Counted from the stretch's first letter, positions 19,218-27,959 are shown. The stretch is 64,000 nucleotides of DNA from Arenimonas composti TR7-09 = DSM 18010 (GCF_000426365.1 NZ_AUFF01000002.1:371836-435835); one strand, 5' to 3'. A program made the numbers and translations. Notes: generated by a model from the letters alone, not told the origin.

Positions 19218-21713
19218 GTGCCGCGCAAGAACGCCTCCCCCGGAAAATCCCGCGACACCTCACGCAACAGTCCCCCGCGCCGGCGCTGGCTGCGCTGGCT
19301 GCTGCGAGGCGCCCTGGTGCTGTTCGCGCTGGCGCTGGTGGTCGGCATCCCGGTCTTCTACGTGCTCGACAAGCAGGTGCGCGCCGAGTTCGAGGCGCTG
19401 CGCTGGCAGGTGCCGACCCGCGTCTATGCGCGGCCGCTGGCGCTGGCGCCGGGCATCCGGCTCGACGCGGCGACGCTGGAGATCGATCTGCTGGCCGCCG
19501 GCTATCGCGACGACGGCGTCGGTGACACCCCGGCGACCTACCAGCGCAATGGCGACCGCTTCCGCATCGCCACCCGTGGCTTCACCGACGTCGACGGGCC
19601 GGTGCCGCGGGCGCGCATCGAGGTCGTGCTCGCCGGCGGTCGCGTGCAGGCCCTGCGCGACCGCGCCGCCGACAAGCCGCTGGCTGCCGCCCGCATCGAC
19701 CCGGCACGTATCGCCACCCTGTACGGCAACGTGCAGGAGGAGCGCCGGCTGGTGCGCATCCGCGACGTGCCCTCGCTGCTGGTCACCGGCCTGCAGGCGG
19801 TCGAGGACCGCAACTTCAAGCACCACCACGGCGTCGACCCCTGGGGCGTGCTGCGCGCGGCCTGGGTGAACCTGCGCGAGGGCGAGATCGAGCAGGGCGC
19901 CAGCACCCTGACCCAGCAGCTGGTGCGCAGCCTGTTCCTGAGCCGCGACGTGAACTGGTCGCGCAAGCTCAAGGAAGCCGCCTACGCGCTGATCATCGAG
20001 TTCCGCTACGACAAGGAGCGGATCCTCGAGACCTATCTCAACCAGGTCTATCTGGGCCAGCAGGGCAACCAGGCCGTGCACGGCGTCGCCGCCGCCAGCG
20101 AGTTCTGGTTCGGCCGCGACCTGTCCAGCCTGCGCACCGAGGACATGGCCCTGCTGGTCGGCATGGTGAAGGGACCGCCGACCTACGACCCACGCCGGCA
20201 TCCGGAACGCGCGAAGGAACGGCGCGACCTGGTGCTGTCGGTGTGGGAGGAACTCGAGCTGATCCCGCCGGAAGAGGCCGCGCGCGCCCGCGCCGCGCCG
20301 CTCGGGGTCAGCGCCCGGCCGGGCCTGGCGCGCAACCGCAATCCGGCCTTCATGGACCTGGTCCGCCGCCAGCTCGCCCGCGACTACCCGGCCGACGCCC
20401 TGCGCGGCGCCGGCCTGACGGTGCTGACGACGCTGGCGCCGTCGGCCCAGTTGCTGTCCGAACAGGCGGTCAGCGACACCCTCGGCAAGGTGCAGCGCGC
20501 CGACGGCCCGCCGCTGCAGGCCGGCCTGGTCGTCACCGATGCCCACGCCGGCGAGGTGCTGGCGATGGTCGGCAACCGCGTGCCCGACCAGCCCGGCTTC
20601 AACCGCGCGCTCGAAGCGCAGCGCCCGGTCGGTTCGCTGCTCAAGCCGATGGTCTACCTGCTGGCGCTGGCGCAGCCCGACCGCTGGTCGCTGGCGACGC
20701 CGGTCGAGGACACGCCGGTCACGGTGACGCTGGCGAACGGCCGCACCTGGTCGCCGGACAATGCCGACGGCCGCAGCCACGGCACCGTCAGCCTGATGGA
20801 CGCGCTGTCGCGCTCCTACAACCAGGCGACGGTGCGCATCGGCATGGACGTCGGCCCCGATCGCCTCGCCGAGCTGCTGAAGGTGCTGGCCGGCCTGCGC
20901 GCGCCGGCGAATCCCTCGCTGATCCTCGGCGCGGTCGACCTCAGCCCGTTCGCGATGGCGCAGAGCTACCAGTTCCTCGCGTCCGGCGGCCGCATCCAGC
21001 CATTGCGTGCGGTGCGGGCGGTGCTCGATCCGCAGGGCGCGGCGATCAACCGCTACGACTTCGATACCCAGCCGGCGCAGGAAGGCGATGCGATCGCCGC
21101 CCGCCTGGTCACCGTCGCGCTGCAGGACGCGGTGCGCAACGGCACCGGCCGCGCGCTGCTCAACGACGGCCTCGGCCGGCTGTCCCCGGCCGGCAAGACC
21201 GGCACCAGCAACGACAGCCGCGACAGCTGGTTCGCCGGCTACACCGGCGACCACCTGGCGGTGGTCTGGGTCGGCAACGACCAGAACGAGCCGACCGGGC
21301 TGTACGGCTCCACCGGCGCGATGAAGGTGTGGTCGGCGCTGTTCACGAAGCTGCCGACGGCGCCGCTCGACGTCGGCGACGCCGGCCTCGAATACGGCTG
21401 GGTCGCCGCCGACCGCTTCGCGACCACCGAAGAGGACTGCGAGGGCGCCCGCCGCTTCCCCTTCGTCGCCGGCTACCTGCCGCCGGACCACGCCAGCTGC
21501 CGCGAGCGCGACTGGCTCGACTGGTTCCGCTTCGGCGGCGGCGACCGCGCCGACGAGCGCGCGGACCGCGACGAGCGCGGCGCCGAGCGCAGCGACGACC
21601 GCCGCGACGCGCCCCGTTCACGCGGGGAAGAAATCGACGCCGAACGCGAGCGGATCCGCGACTTGCGCGACCGCAGCCGCACCCGTGAACGTTGGCGGCA
21701 ACGCCGTCCCTGA
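19218..21713 (+). CDS. mrcB: Bifunctional penicillin-binding protein 1B
   Basis: 831 residues. A basic cytoplasmic tail and one transmembrane helix (about 28-50) are followed by a UB2H-like region (RVYARPLALAPG). The GT51 glycosyltransferase has catalytic Glu196 in VEDRNFKHHHG and GASTLTQQLVRSLFLS. The transpeptidase domain has the serine motif in GSLLKP (Ser about 473), SYN (SRSYNQATVRIG) and KTGTSNDSRDSWFAGY (Lys about 660). It polymerises and cross-links peptidoglycan at the inner membrane. The C-terminus after about 780 is a highly charged Arg/Asp/Glu tail of unknown role. The start codon is GTG. The TPR lipoprotein gene follows after 11 nt. Confidence 0.95.
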   Translation: MPRKNASPGKSRDTSRNSPPRRRWLRWLLRGALVLFALALVVGIPVFYVLDKQVRAEFEALRWQVPTRVYARPLALAPGIRLDAATLEIDLLAAGYRDDGVGDTPATYQRNGDRFRIATRGFTDVDGPVPRARIEVVLAGGRVQALRDRAADKPLAAARIDPARIATLYGNVQEERRLVRIRDVPSLLVTGLQAVEDRNFKHHHGVDPWGVLRAAWVNLREGEIEQGASTLTQQLVRSLFLSRDVNWSRKLKEAAYALIIEFRYDKERILETYLNQVYLGQQGNQAVHGVAAASEFWFGRDLSSLRTEDMALLVGMVKGPPTYDPRRHPERAKERRDLVLSVWEELELIPPEEAARARAAPLGVSARPGLARNRNPAFMDLVRRQLARDYPADALRGAGLTVLTTLAPSAQLLSEQAVSDTLGKVQRADGPPLQAGLVVTDAHAGEVLAMVGNRVPDQPGFNRALEAQRPVGSLLKPMVYLLALAQPDRWSLATPVEDTPVTVTLANGRTWSPDNADGRSHGTVSLMDALSRSYNQATVRIGMDVGPDRLAELLKVLAGLRAPANPSLILGAVDLSPFAMAQSYQFLASGGRIQPLRAVRAVLDPQGAAINRYDFDTQPAQEGDAIAARLVTVALQDAVRNGTGRALLNDGLGRLSPAGKTGTSNDSRDSWFAGYTGDHLAVVWVGNDQNEPTGLYGSTGAMKVWSALFTKLPTAPLDVGDAGLEYGWVAADRFATTEEDCEGARRFPFVAGYLPPDHASCRERDWLDWFRFGGGDRADERADRDERGAERSDDRRDAPRSRGEEIDAERERIRDLRDRSRTRERWRQRRP

Positions 21714-21724
21714 GAAGCCGACGC

Positions 21725-22261
21725 ATGAACCGACCGCTCCCCCGCCTCCTCCTCGCCGTCGCCACGGCGACCGCGCTCGCCGCCTGCAGCAGCGGTCCGT
21801 CCGCGCCGGCACCGGCGCCGCGCCGCGCCGGCCCGGCGCCGCTGGATCCGCCGGCCATGGTCGCGGCGGTGCGCGCCGCCGGCCAGACCGGCGTCGAGCT
21901 GGAAGTGCAACCGCTGCGCGACCCGCAGGTCGAGGACCTGCGTGACGCCGCCGCGGCACAGGAACGCGCCGGCCGCCTGCGCGACGCCGAGGCCGCGCTC
22001 GACCGCGCGCTGGCGATCAGCGTCGACGACCCCGACCTGCTGCAGTGGAAGGCCGAACTGGCGCTGCTGCGCCGCGCCTGGGAACAGGCCGAGCAGCTGG
22101 CGAACAGCTCCTACGAACGCGGCCCGAAGCTCGGCGGCCTGTGCCGGCGCAACTGGGCGACGGTCGAACAGTCGCGGCTCGCCCGCGGCGACGCCGTCGG
22201 TGCCGCGAACGCCGGCGCCCAGATCGCCCGCTGCACGGTCGCGCCGCCGGTCCGGATGTAA
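21725..22261 (+). CDS. TPR-containing lipoprotein
   Basis: 178 residues. The signal peptide ends in a lipobox (LAAC at about 17-20), followed by a Ser/Pro/Ala linker and a helical region with at least two TPR-like units (AAAAQERAGRLRDAEAALDRAL and the next helix pair). Two Cys lie near the end. It sits between mrcB and the YoaA-type helicase with gaps of 11 nt and 0 nt, so the three are probably one transcript. By position it could be a partner of PBP1B, in the way LpoB is in enterobacteria, but no LpoB similarity was recognised and this is only a guess from context. Confidence 0.7.
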   Translation: MNRPLPRLLLAVATATALAACSSGPSAPAPAPRRAGPAPLDPPAMVAAVRAAGQTGVELEVQPLRDPQVEDLRDAAAAQERAGRLRDAEAALDRALAISVDDPDLLQWKAELALLRRAWEQAEQLANSSYERGPKLGGLCRRNWATVEQSRLARGDAVGAANAGAQIARCTVAPPVRM

Positions 22262-24256
22262 GTGGACAGGCTCGCGGACCTGGCCCTGGCGGCGCTCGCC
22301 GCCGACGGGCCGCTGGCGCTCGGCCTCGACGGCTACGTGCCGCGCGAGGCGCAGCGCCATCTCGCCGAGGCGGTGGCCGACGCGATCGACGACGGCGCCA
22401 CCCTCGTCGCCGAGGCCGGCACCGGCACCGGCAAGACCTATGCCTACCTCGTGCCGGCGCTGCTGTCCGGCAAGCGGGTGATCATCTCCACCGGCACCCG
22501 TGCGCTGCAGGACCAGCTCTATCACCGCGACCTGCCGCGCGTGCGCAGCGCCCTCGCCGCCGGCCTGAAGACGGCGCTGCTGAAGGGCCGCGCGAACTAC
22601 CTGTGCCTGTACCGCATGGAGCAGGCGAAGGGCGAGCGTTTCGCCAGCCGCGAGGTCGCGGCGCAGTTCCAGCGCGTCGTCGCCTGGAGCGGTCGGACGC
22701 TGCGCGGCGACCTCGCCGAACTGGCCGACATCGCCGAGGACTCGCCGCTGTGGCCGCAGGTCACCTCGACGGCCGACAACTGCCTCGGCGCCGAATGCCC
22801 GTTCTGGGAAGAGTGCTTCGTCGCGAAGGCGCGGCAGCAGGCCCAGGCCGCCGACGTCGTCGTCGTGAACCACCATCTGCTGCTCGCCGACCTCGCACTG
22901 AAGGCCGAGGGTTTCGGCGAGATCCTGCCCGGCGCCGCCGCCTTCGTGCTCGACGAGGCGCACCAGCTGCCGGAACTCGCGGCGCAGTTCTTCGGCGAGG
23001 CGGTGTCGGCGCGGCAGCTGCTCGACCTCGCCCGCGACAGCCTCGCGGAGTGCCGCAACGTCACCGGCGCACTGGCGACGGTGATGACGCCGGCGCAGGA
23101 CCTCGAGCGCACGATGCGCGACACCCGCCTGGCGATGGAAGGCCTGCCGCAGCGCGGGCCGCAGGCGCGGCTGCTCGCGACGCCGCGGATCGCCGAGGCC
23201 CTGGCCGGGCTCGACCGCGCGCTGGTCCAGCTCGATGCCGCGCTGGCGCCGCTGGCGGAGTCGTCGCCGGGCTTCGCGGCGCTGGCGGCGCGGGCGGGGG
23301 AGCTGCTCAAGCGCCTGCGGGCGTGGGTCGGTGAAAAGCCGGGATACCTTCCCGGGGCCGAGGCTCCGGAACAACCGGGGTCAGAGCCCTTTTCCGTGCT
23401 GTGGTTCGAGCTCACGCAGCGCGGTTTCATGCTGCAGCGCACGCCGCTCGACGTGTCGGCGCCGCTGCGCGCGTATCGCGAGAAGAGCCGGGCCGCGTGG
23501 ATCTTCACCTCGGCGACGCTGGCGGTCGCCGGCGATTTCGAGCACATCGGCCGCCGCCTCGGCCTCGAGGCGCCGCGCACCCTGCTGCAGCCCAGTCCGT
23601 TCGACTGGCCGGACCAGGCTCTGTGCTACCTGCCGCCCGGCCTGCCCGAGCCGAACCAGCGCGATTACGTGCCGGCGATGCTCGACGCGATCTGGCCGGT
23701 GCTGGAGGCCTCGAACGGCCGCGCCTTCCTGCTGTTCACCTCGCACCGCGCGCTGCGCGAGGCCGCCGAGCAGATGCAGGACGCGCCCTGGCCGCTCTTC
23801 GTGCAGGGCACCGCGCCGCGCAACGTGTTGCTCGAACGCTTTCGCGAGTCCGGCAACGGCGTGCTGCTCGGCGCCGCCAGCTTCTGGGAAGGCGTCGACG
23901 TCGCCGGCGAGGCGCTCAGCCTCGTGGTGATCGATCGCCTGCCGTTCGCCTCGCCCGGTGATCCGGTGCTCGAGGCGCGGCTGGAGGCGGTGCGCCGCCG
24001 CGGCGGCCAGCCCTTCCGCGACGAACAGCTGCCGCAGGCGGTCATCGCACTGAAGCAGGGCGTCGGCCGGCTGATCCGCAGCGACCGCGACCGCGGTGTG
24101 CTCGTGCTCTGCGACCCGCGCCTGGTCAGCAAGAGCTACGGCCGCAGCTTCTTCGCCAGCCTGCCGCCGTTCCCGCGCACGCGCGCGCTCGCCGACGTGC
24201 AGGCATTCTTCGCCGGGAGCGCGACGGCGACCGCGGCGCCCGAACCGGAGTTCTGA
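22262..24256 (+). CDS. yoaA: YoaA/DinG-type Fe-S DNA helicase (XPD family)
   Basis: 664 residues. Walker A AGTGTGKT is at about 52-59. Four cysteines of the XPD-type 4Fe-4S cluster lie at about 115, 174, 179 and 185 (NYLCLY, then CLGAECPFWEEC). The DEAH box is at about 231-234. The C-terminal helicase half includes FTSATL, GAASFWEGVDVAGE and the motif VI QGVGRLIRSDRDRG. YoaA works with the clamp-loader subunit chi in replication repair. DinG is the close alternative, but the length and Cys spacing fit YoaA better. The GTG start directly abuts the lipoprotein stop. About residues 357-378 come from a decayed repeat. Confidence 0.88.
   Translation: MDRLADLALAALAADGPLALGLDGYVPREAQRHLAEAVADAIDDGATLVAEAGTGTGKTYAYLVPALLSGKRVIISTGTRALQDQLYHRDLPRVRSALAAGLKTALLKGRANYLCLYRMEQAKGERFASREVAAQFQRVVAWSGRTLRGDLAELADIAEDSPLWPQVTSTADNCLGAECPFWEECFVAKARQQAQAADVVVVNHHLLLADLALKAEGFGEILPGAAAFVLDEAHQLPELAAQFFGEAVSARQLLDLARDSLAECRNVTGALATVMTPAQDLERTMRDTRLAMEGLPQRGPQARLLATPRIAEALAGLDRALVQLDAALAPLAESSPGFAALAARAGELLKRLRAWVGEKPGYLPGAEAPEQPGSEPFSVLWFELTQRGFMLQRTPLDVSAPLRAYREKSRAAWIFTSATLAVAGDFEHIGRRLGLEAPRTLLQPSPFDWPDQALCYLPPGLPEPNQRDYVPAMLDAIWPVLEASNGRAFLLFTSHRALREAAEQMQDAPWPLFVQGTAPRNVLLERFRESGNGVLLGAASFWEGVDVAGEALSLVVIDRLPFASPGDPVLEARLEAVRRRGGQPFRDEQLPQAVIALKQGVGRLIRSDRDRGVLVLCDPRLVSKSYGRSFFASLPPFPRTRALADVQAFFAGSATATAAPEPEF
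23330..23395. repeat. Decayed family-B repeat inside the YoaA-type gene
   Basis: The right arm, CCGGGGTCAGAGCCCTTTTC at about 23375-23394, is a good copy of the variant seen at 7803-7829. The left arm (GTGAAAAGCCGGGA, from about 23330) is degraded. The stretch is read in frame as GEKPGYLPGAEAPEQPGSEP between well conserved helicase segments. Confidence 0.75.
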
Positions 24257-24257
24257 C

Positions 24258-24974
24258 ATGCGTTTGCTGGCGATCGAAACCGCGACCGAAGCCTGCTCCG
24301 TAGCCGTGTACGTCGACGGCGATGTGCGCGAGCGGCACGAACTGGCGCCGCGCATGCACACGAAGCGGGTGCTGCCCTGGGCGGAGCAACTGCTCGCGGA
24401 GGCGGGCATCGGCAAATCGCAGCTCGACGCGATCGCCGTCGGCCGCGGCCCCGGCGCGTTCACCGGCGTCCGCCTCGCGATCGCGCTGGCGCAGGGGCTG
24501 GCGCTCGCCCTCGACCGCCCGGTGCTGCCCGTTTCCACCCTCGCCGTGCTGGCGATGCAGGGCCGCCGCGAGCACATCGTCGCCGCGATCGATGCGCGCA
24601 TGGGCGAGGTCTACCTCGGCGAATTCCAGCGCGGCCCCGATGGCCTCGTCACCGCCGCCGGCCCCGAGATCATCCTGTCCCCGAGCGAAGCCCCGCTGCC
24701 CGCAGCACCGTCGCACGGCATCGGCACCGGCTTCGCCGCCGCCGACGGCGCCCTGGTGATGCGCTTCGGCGACCGGCTGCACGCCGTCGATGCGACAGCA
24801 CTGCCACACGCCGCCGACCTCGCGAAACTCGCCGCGGCGGCCTACGCCCGCGGCGAAGCGATCCCGCCCGATGCCCTGGAGCCCGCGTACCTGCGCGACA
24901 ACGTCGCGCTCACGATCGCCGAGCAGCAGGCGCTGAAAGCGGGAAACGAGAAACGAGGAACGGGAAACGAGTGA
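24258..24974 (+). CDS. tsaB: tRNA t6A37 biosynthesis protein TsaB
   Basis: 238 residues. The ASKHA-type N-terminus (LLAIETATEACSVAVY), the conserved RMHTKRVLPW block and GRGPGAFTGVRLAIALAQGLA identify TsaB. TsaB forms a complex with TsaD and TsaE that attaches threonylcarbamoyl to A37 of tRNAs decoding ANN codons. Only one base separates it from the helicase stop, so it is probably in the same transcript. The last eleven residues (GNEKRGTGNE plus one) and the TGA stop come from one arm of the palindromic element at 24941-25146 and are not part of the conserved fold. Confidence 0.93.
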   Translation: MRLLAIETATEACSVAVYVDGDVRERHELAPRMHTKRVLPWAEQLLAEAGIGKSQLDAIAVGRGPGAFTGVRLAIALAQGLALALDRPVLPVSTLAVLAMQGRREHIVAAIDARMGEVYLGEFQRGPDGLVTAAGPEIILSPSEAPLPAAPSHGIGTGFAAADGALVMRFGDRLHAVDATALPHAADLAKLAAAAYARGEAIPPDALEPAYLRDNVALTIAEQQALKAGNEKRGTGNE

Positions 24975-25146
24975 AGCGCGCGCTGCGCGCGCGGGCTCTC
25001 GCTCTTCGAATGCCGCCGATGAATCCCGCAGAGACCAGCCATGATCGCCGCATCTCGCGTGATCAGATGCGGCATTCCGAAGGCGCGTTACCGGCGAGAG
25101 CCGCGAGCGCTTCACTCGTTTCTCGTTCCTCGTTTCTCGTTTCTCA
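24941..25146. repeat. Large imperfect palindrome joining two convergent genes
   Basis: Arms 24941-24980 and about 25108-25146 are near-identical inverted copies of an AACGAGAAACGAGG element followed by GAGTGAAGCGC. Inner segments (GGCTCTCGC ... GAATGCCGC) are also inverted, and a small hairpin (GCCGCATCT/AGATGCGGC) lies near the centre. The whole 206 bp looks like a non-autonomous mobile element (MITE-like). Each arm encodes the C-terminus and TGA stop of one flanking gene. Confidence 0.88.
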
Positions 25147-25810
25147 CCCGTGCCGCCTGCAACGCCACCAGCCGCGAGATGATCAGCGCGAGATAGAGCA
25201 CGCCGACCATCTGCTCGATCATCACCAGCGAGCGCGCGTGGTTGTTGACCGGCGTGATGTCGCCGAAGCCGACGCTGGTCAGCGCGGTGAAGCTGAAATA
25301 CAGCAGCTCGAACCAGCTCGTCAGCAGCACCGGATCGGTGTCGGAGGCCACCGCGAAGGAACCCGGCGAATAACGCTCGACCAGGGCATAGACATAGGCG
25401 AACACGAAGGCCATCAGCACGTAGCAGCCGGCCGCCGCGAACAGCTCGTCGAGGGTCATCACCTCGTCCCGCAGGATGTAGCGCAGCAGGCAGACGCAGA
25501 CGAAGGCATGGAACATCGCCTGCGTCGCGAAGTTCGCCTGCAGCCAGCCGGGGCCGGGCACGAAGGAGGCGACCACGTGCAACGCGATCGCCGGGATCGC
25601 CAGCAGGTAGCCGATGCGGTGCTCCGGTCCGGTCGCGCTCGCCGCGCGCAGCGCCAGCACCAGGATCAGCAGGTCCCAGATCGCGATCGCCGCGCGCCCT
25701 TCCGGACGCGGTTCGAGGAAGGGGTAGAGCAGGACCAGCGCCAGCAGCGACAGCAGCAGCCCGGCGTTCGGCAGCGCGGCGATCCGGCGCACCGTCTCCG
25801 GGCGGATCAT
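25112..25810 (-). CDS. Potassium-channel-like membrane protein
   Basis: 232 residues with about six hydrophobic helices. The last two flank a pore loop whose selectivity-filter sequence is TSVGFGD, a common bacterial variant of TVGYGD. No voltage-sensor arginines or RCK/cNMP domain are evident. It probably passes K+ across the inner membrane. Its ATG overlaps the mgtE stop by one base (TGATG), so translation is probably coupled to mgtE. The C-terminal RNEKRGTRNE is encoded by the palindromic element and matches the tail of TsaB almost exactly. Confidence 0.82.
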   Translation of the reverse strand: MIRPETVRRIAALPNAGLLLSLLALVLLYPFLEPRPEGRAAIAIWDLLILVLALRAASATGPEHRIGYLLAIPAIALHVVASFVPGPGWLQANFATQAMFHAFVCVCLLRYILRDEVMTLDELFAAAGCYVLMAFVFAYVYALVERYSPGSFAVASDTDPVLLTSWFELLYFSFTALTSVGFGDITPVNNHARSLVMIEQMVGVLYLALIISRLVALQAARVRNEKRGTRNE

Positions 25811-27171
25811 CACCGCAGCAGCACCAGGGTCGCCAGGCCGAGGAACGAGAAGAAGCCCATCACGTCGGTGACCGTGGTCAGCACGACGCCGCCGGCCAGC
25901 GCGGGATCGAGCCGCAGCCGCTTCAGGGTCAGCGGCACCAGCACGCCGGCCAGCGCCGCCGACAGCAGGTTGATGATCATCGCGCCGAAGATCACCAGCG
26001 CCAGTTCGTGGTCGTGGAACCAGGCCCAGGTCGCCAGCCCGACGACGCCGCCGATCAGCAGGCCGTTGAGCAGGGCCACCCGCACTTCCTTCCACACCAG
26101 CGGCCGCACGTTGGAGGCGCCGACCTGGCCGAGCGCGAGGCCGCGCACCATCAGCGCCAGCACCTGGGTGCCGGCATTGCCGCCCATGCCGGCGACGATC
26201 GGCATCAGCACCGCCAGCGCGACGAGCCGGTCGATCGTGCCCTGGAACTGGCCGACCACCGCCGAGGCCAGGAAGGCCGTGCCCAGGTTGACCGCCAGCC
26301 ACACCACGCGGCGGCGGAAGGCGCGCGGCACCGGGCTGAACAGGTCCTCGTCCTCGTCCAGACCGGCGGCGCTCAGCGCCTGGTGCTCGCCCTGCTCGCG
26401 GATGATGTCGACGACGTCGTCGATGGTGATGCGCCCGAGCAGGATGTTGTTGCCGTCGACCACCGGCGCAGAGATCCAGTCGTGGTGCGAGAACTGCGAG
26501 GCGACCTCGTCGGACGAGGTGTCGACCGCGATCGCCGGCTGCTCGTCGTCGATCAGCTCGTTGATCGGGGTCGACACGTCGTGGGTCAGCAGGGCCGCGA
26601 TCGCGACCCGGCCGAGGTACTGGTGGCGGCGGCTGACCACGAACAGGTGGTCGGTGTGCTCGGGGATCTCGCCGCGCAGGCGCAGGTAGCGCAGCACGAC
26701 GTCGACGGTGACGTCGGCGCGCACCGTGATCACGTCCGGGTTCATCAGGCGCCCGGCGGTGTCCTCGCCGTAGCTCAGGACCTGCTCGAGCCGCTCGCGG
26801 TTCTCGCGGTCCATCGACTTCAGGACCTCCTCGATCACCGTGTCCGGCAGGTCCTCGGCGAGCAGCGCGAGGTCGTCGATGTCGAGGTCCTCGACCGCGG
26901 CGACGATCTCGTCCTCGTCCATCTCCGCGAGCAGGCTCTCGCGCACGTCCTCGCCGACGTGCACCAGCACCTCGCCGTCGTCCTCGGGGTCGACCAGGCC
27001 CCAGACGATCGCGCGCTTGGCGACCGGCAGCGATTCGAGCAGGTTGCCGATCTCGGCCGGGGAGAGCGTGTTGACGAGCCGCCGCACCGGGCCGAGACGG
27101 CCGGTGTCCAGCGCGTCGGAAAGCAGACGCAGCTGGCGCGCGGTCTTGTCGTGGCGCACGGCGTCGGCCAT
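25810..27171 (-). CDS. mgtE: Magnesium transporter MgtE
   Basis: 453 residues. The order is an N-terminal superhelical MgtE_N domain (about 1-125, with acidic stretches such as EMDEDEIVAAVEDLDIDD), two CBS domains (about 130-255) with DDVVDIIREQ near their end, then five transmembrane helices. The conserved pore segment PIVAGMGGNAGTQ and the later TTVTDVMGFFSFLG carry the Mg2+-site Asp and Gly residues. The acidic N-domain and CBS pair act as a Mg2+-sensing gate in the family. A GGGAG Shine-Dalgarno precedes the ATG. It is followed by the channel gene with a one-base overlap. Confidence 0.95.
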   Translation of the reverse strand: MADAVRHDKTARQLRLLSDALDTGRLGPVRRLVNTLSPAEIGNLLESLPVAKRAIVWGLVDPEDDGEVLVHVGEDVRESLLAEMDEDEIVAAVEDLDIDDLALLAEDLPDTVIEEVLKSMDRENRERLEQVLSYGEDTAGRLMNPDVITVRADVTVDVVLRYLRLRGEIPEHTDHLFVVSRRHQYLGRVAIAALLTHDVSTPINELIDDEQPAIAVDTSSDEVASQFSHHDWISAPVVDGNNILLGRITIDDVVDIIREQGEHQALSAAGLDEDEDLFSPVPRAFRRRVVWLAVNLGTAFLASAVVGQFQGTIDRLVALAVLMPIVAGMGGNAGTQVLALMVRGLALGQVGASNVRPLVWKEVRVALLNGLLIGGVVGLATWAWFHDHELALVIFGAMIINLLSAALAGVLVPLTLKRLRLDPALAGGVVLTTVTDVMGFFSFLGLATLVLLR

Positions 27172-27224
27172 CGCTCGCTCCCGTTGAGGCGCGCGTATTA
27201 TGCGGGCGCTCCGCCGGTACGCCT

Positions 27225-27498
27225 ATGTCCGTGCACGAACTCGACAATCCCTTCCACACCGCGCTCACGACGATCCCGCGAACTCAGCGCCATCTGCACC
27301 CACCCCGACTTCACCGGCCGCGGCTACGCGCGCCGGCTGACCTGCCTGCTGGCGAATGACATCCTTGCCTCGGGCCGGCTGCCCTTCCTGCACGTCGCCC
27401 ACCACAACACGCATGCGAAAGGGCTGTACGGGCGCATCGGTTTCCGCACCCGCCGCGACATCGCCTTCCATTCCCTGCGCCGGCCGCCGGCCGTGTGA
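27225..27498 (+). pseudogene. GNAT acetyltransferase remnant (internal deletion with frameshift)
   Basis: An ATG at 27225 opens the reading MSVHELDNPFHTALTTIP, which looks like the start of a known FR47-like GNAT protein. The frame then changes, and from about 27285 a second frame gives ELSAICTHPDFTGRGYARRL and HVAHHNTHAKGLYGRIGF, the acetyl-CoA-binding V/RGxGxxRRL-like motif and the end of the fold, with the stop at 27496-27498. The middle third (roughly 130 residues in relatives) is missing. An internal deletion that also broke the frame explains this best, and the gene is very unlikely to be functional. Confidence 0.75.
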
Positions 27499-27554
27499 GC
27501 GGCGCGCGGGCCGTTCCCGCGGACCAGCGCGTACGAACCGCGAACGGCTCCTGC

Positions 27555-27560
27555 TAATGT
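27555..27560 (+). promoter_or_regulatory. Putative -10 box (TAATGT) of the ManX-HPr-EI operon
   Basis: TAATGT ends 6 nt before the ATG of the EIIA gene and no Shine-Dalgarno is visible. A leaderless transcript, as proposed for recQ, is possible. No good -35 box is seen. Confidence 0.3.
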
Positions 27561-27566
27561 TCCGCC

Positions 27567-27959
27567 ATGCCTGTCGGAATCCTCCTCCTCACCCATGAGG
27601 GCGTCGGGACTGCGCTGCTCGCCGCGGCGCGGCGGCTGCTGTCGCCGCTGCCGCTGCCGACCGGGGTGTTCGAGGTGGCCTGGGAGGACGGCGCCGACGA
27701 GCAGCTGCCGGCCGCCAGCGCGGCGCTGCGCCGCGTCGACGGCGGCGACGGCGTGCTGGTGCTGGTCGACCTCTACGGCGCGACGCCGTCGCGGCTGGCC
27801 GCGGCGCTGTCGCGGCTGGGCACCCCGGCGCGGCGGGTCAGCGGCCTGAGCCTGCCGATGCTGCTGCGGGTGCAGAACTATCCCGATCTGGAACTGGACG
27901 AGCTGGCGCGGACGGCGGCCGCCGGCGCCCGCAATGGAGTGATACAGGACGATGCTTGA
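27567..27959 (+). CDS. PTS EIIA component, mannose/fructose (ManX) type
   Basis: 130 residues, a single EIIA-Man domain. The phosphorylatable His is His10 in GILLLTHEGVG. The core LVLVDLYGATPSRLAAAL matches the conserved D-x-GGTPxN-like loop with changes. No IIB or IIC domain is attached or nearby, so the protein probably serves phosphorelay regulation rather than sugar uptake. It is followed by HPr (8-nt overlap) and EI (1-nt overlap). Confidence 0.85.
   Translation: MPVGILLLTHEGVGTALLAAARRLLSPLPLPTGVFEVAWEDGADEQLPAASAALRRVDGGDGVLVLVDLYGATPSRLAAALSRLGTPARRVSGLSLPMLLRVQNYPDLELDELARTAAAGARNGVIQDDA

Noticed and set aside
14530-19869. 1779-codon plus-strand frame
   Set aside because: Antisense to the large glycosyltransferase, low-complexity Arg/Gly/Ala/Val content and no motif.
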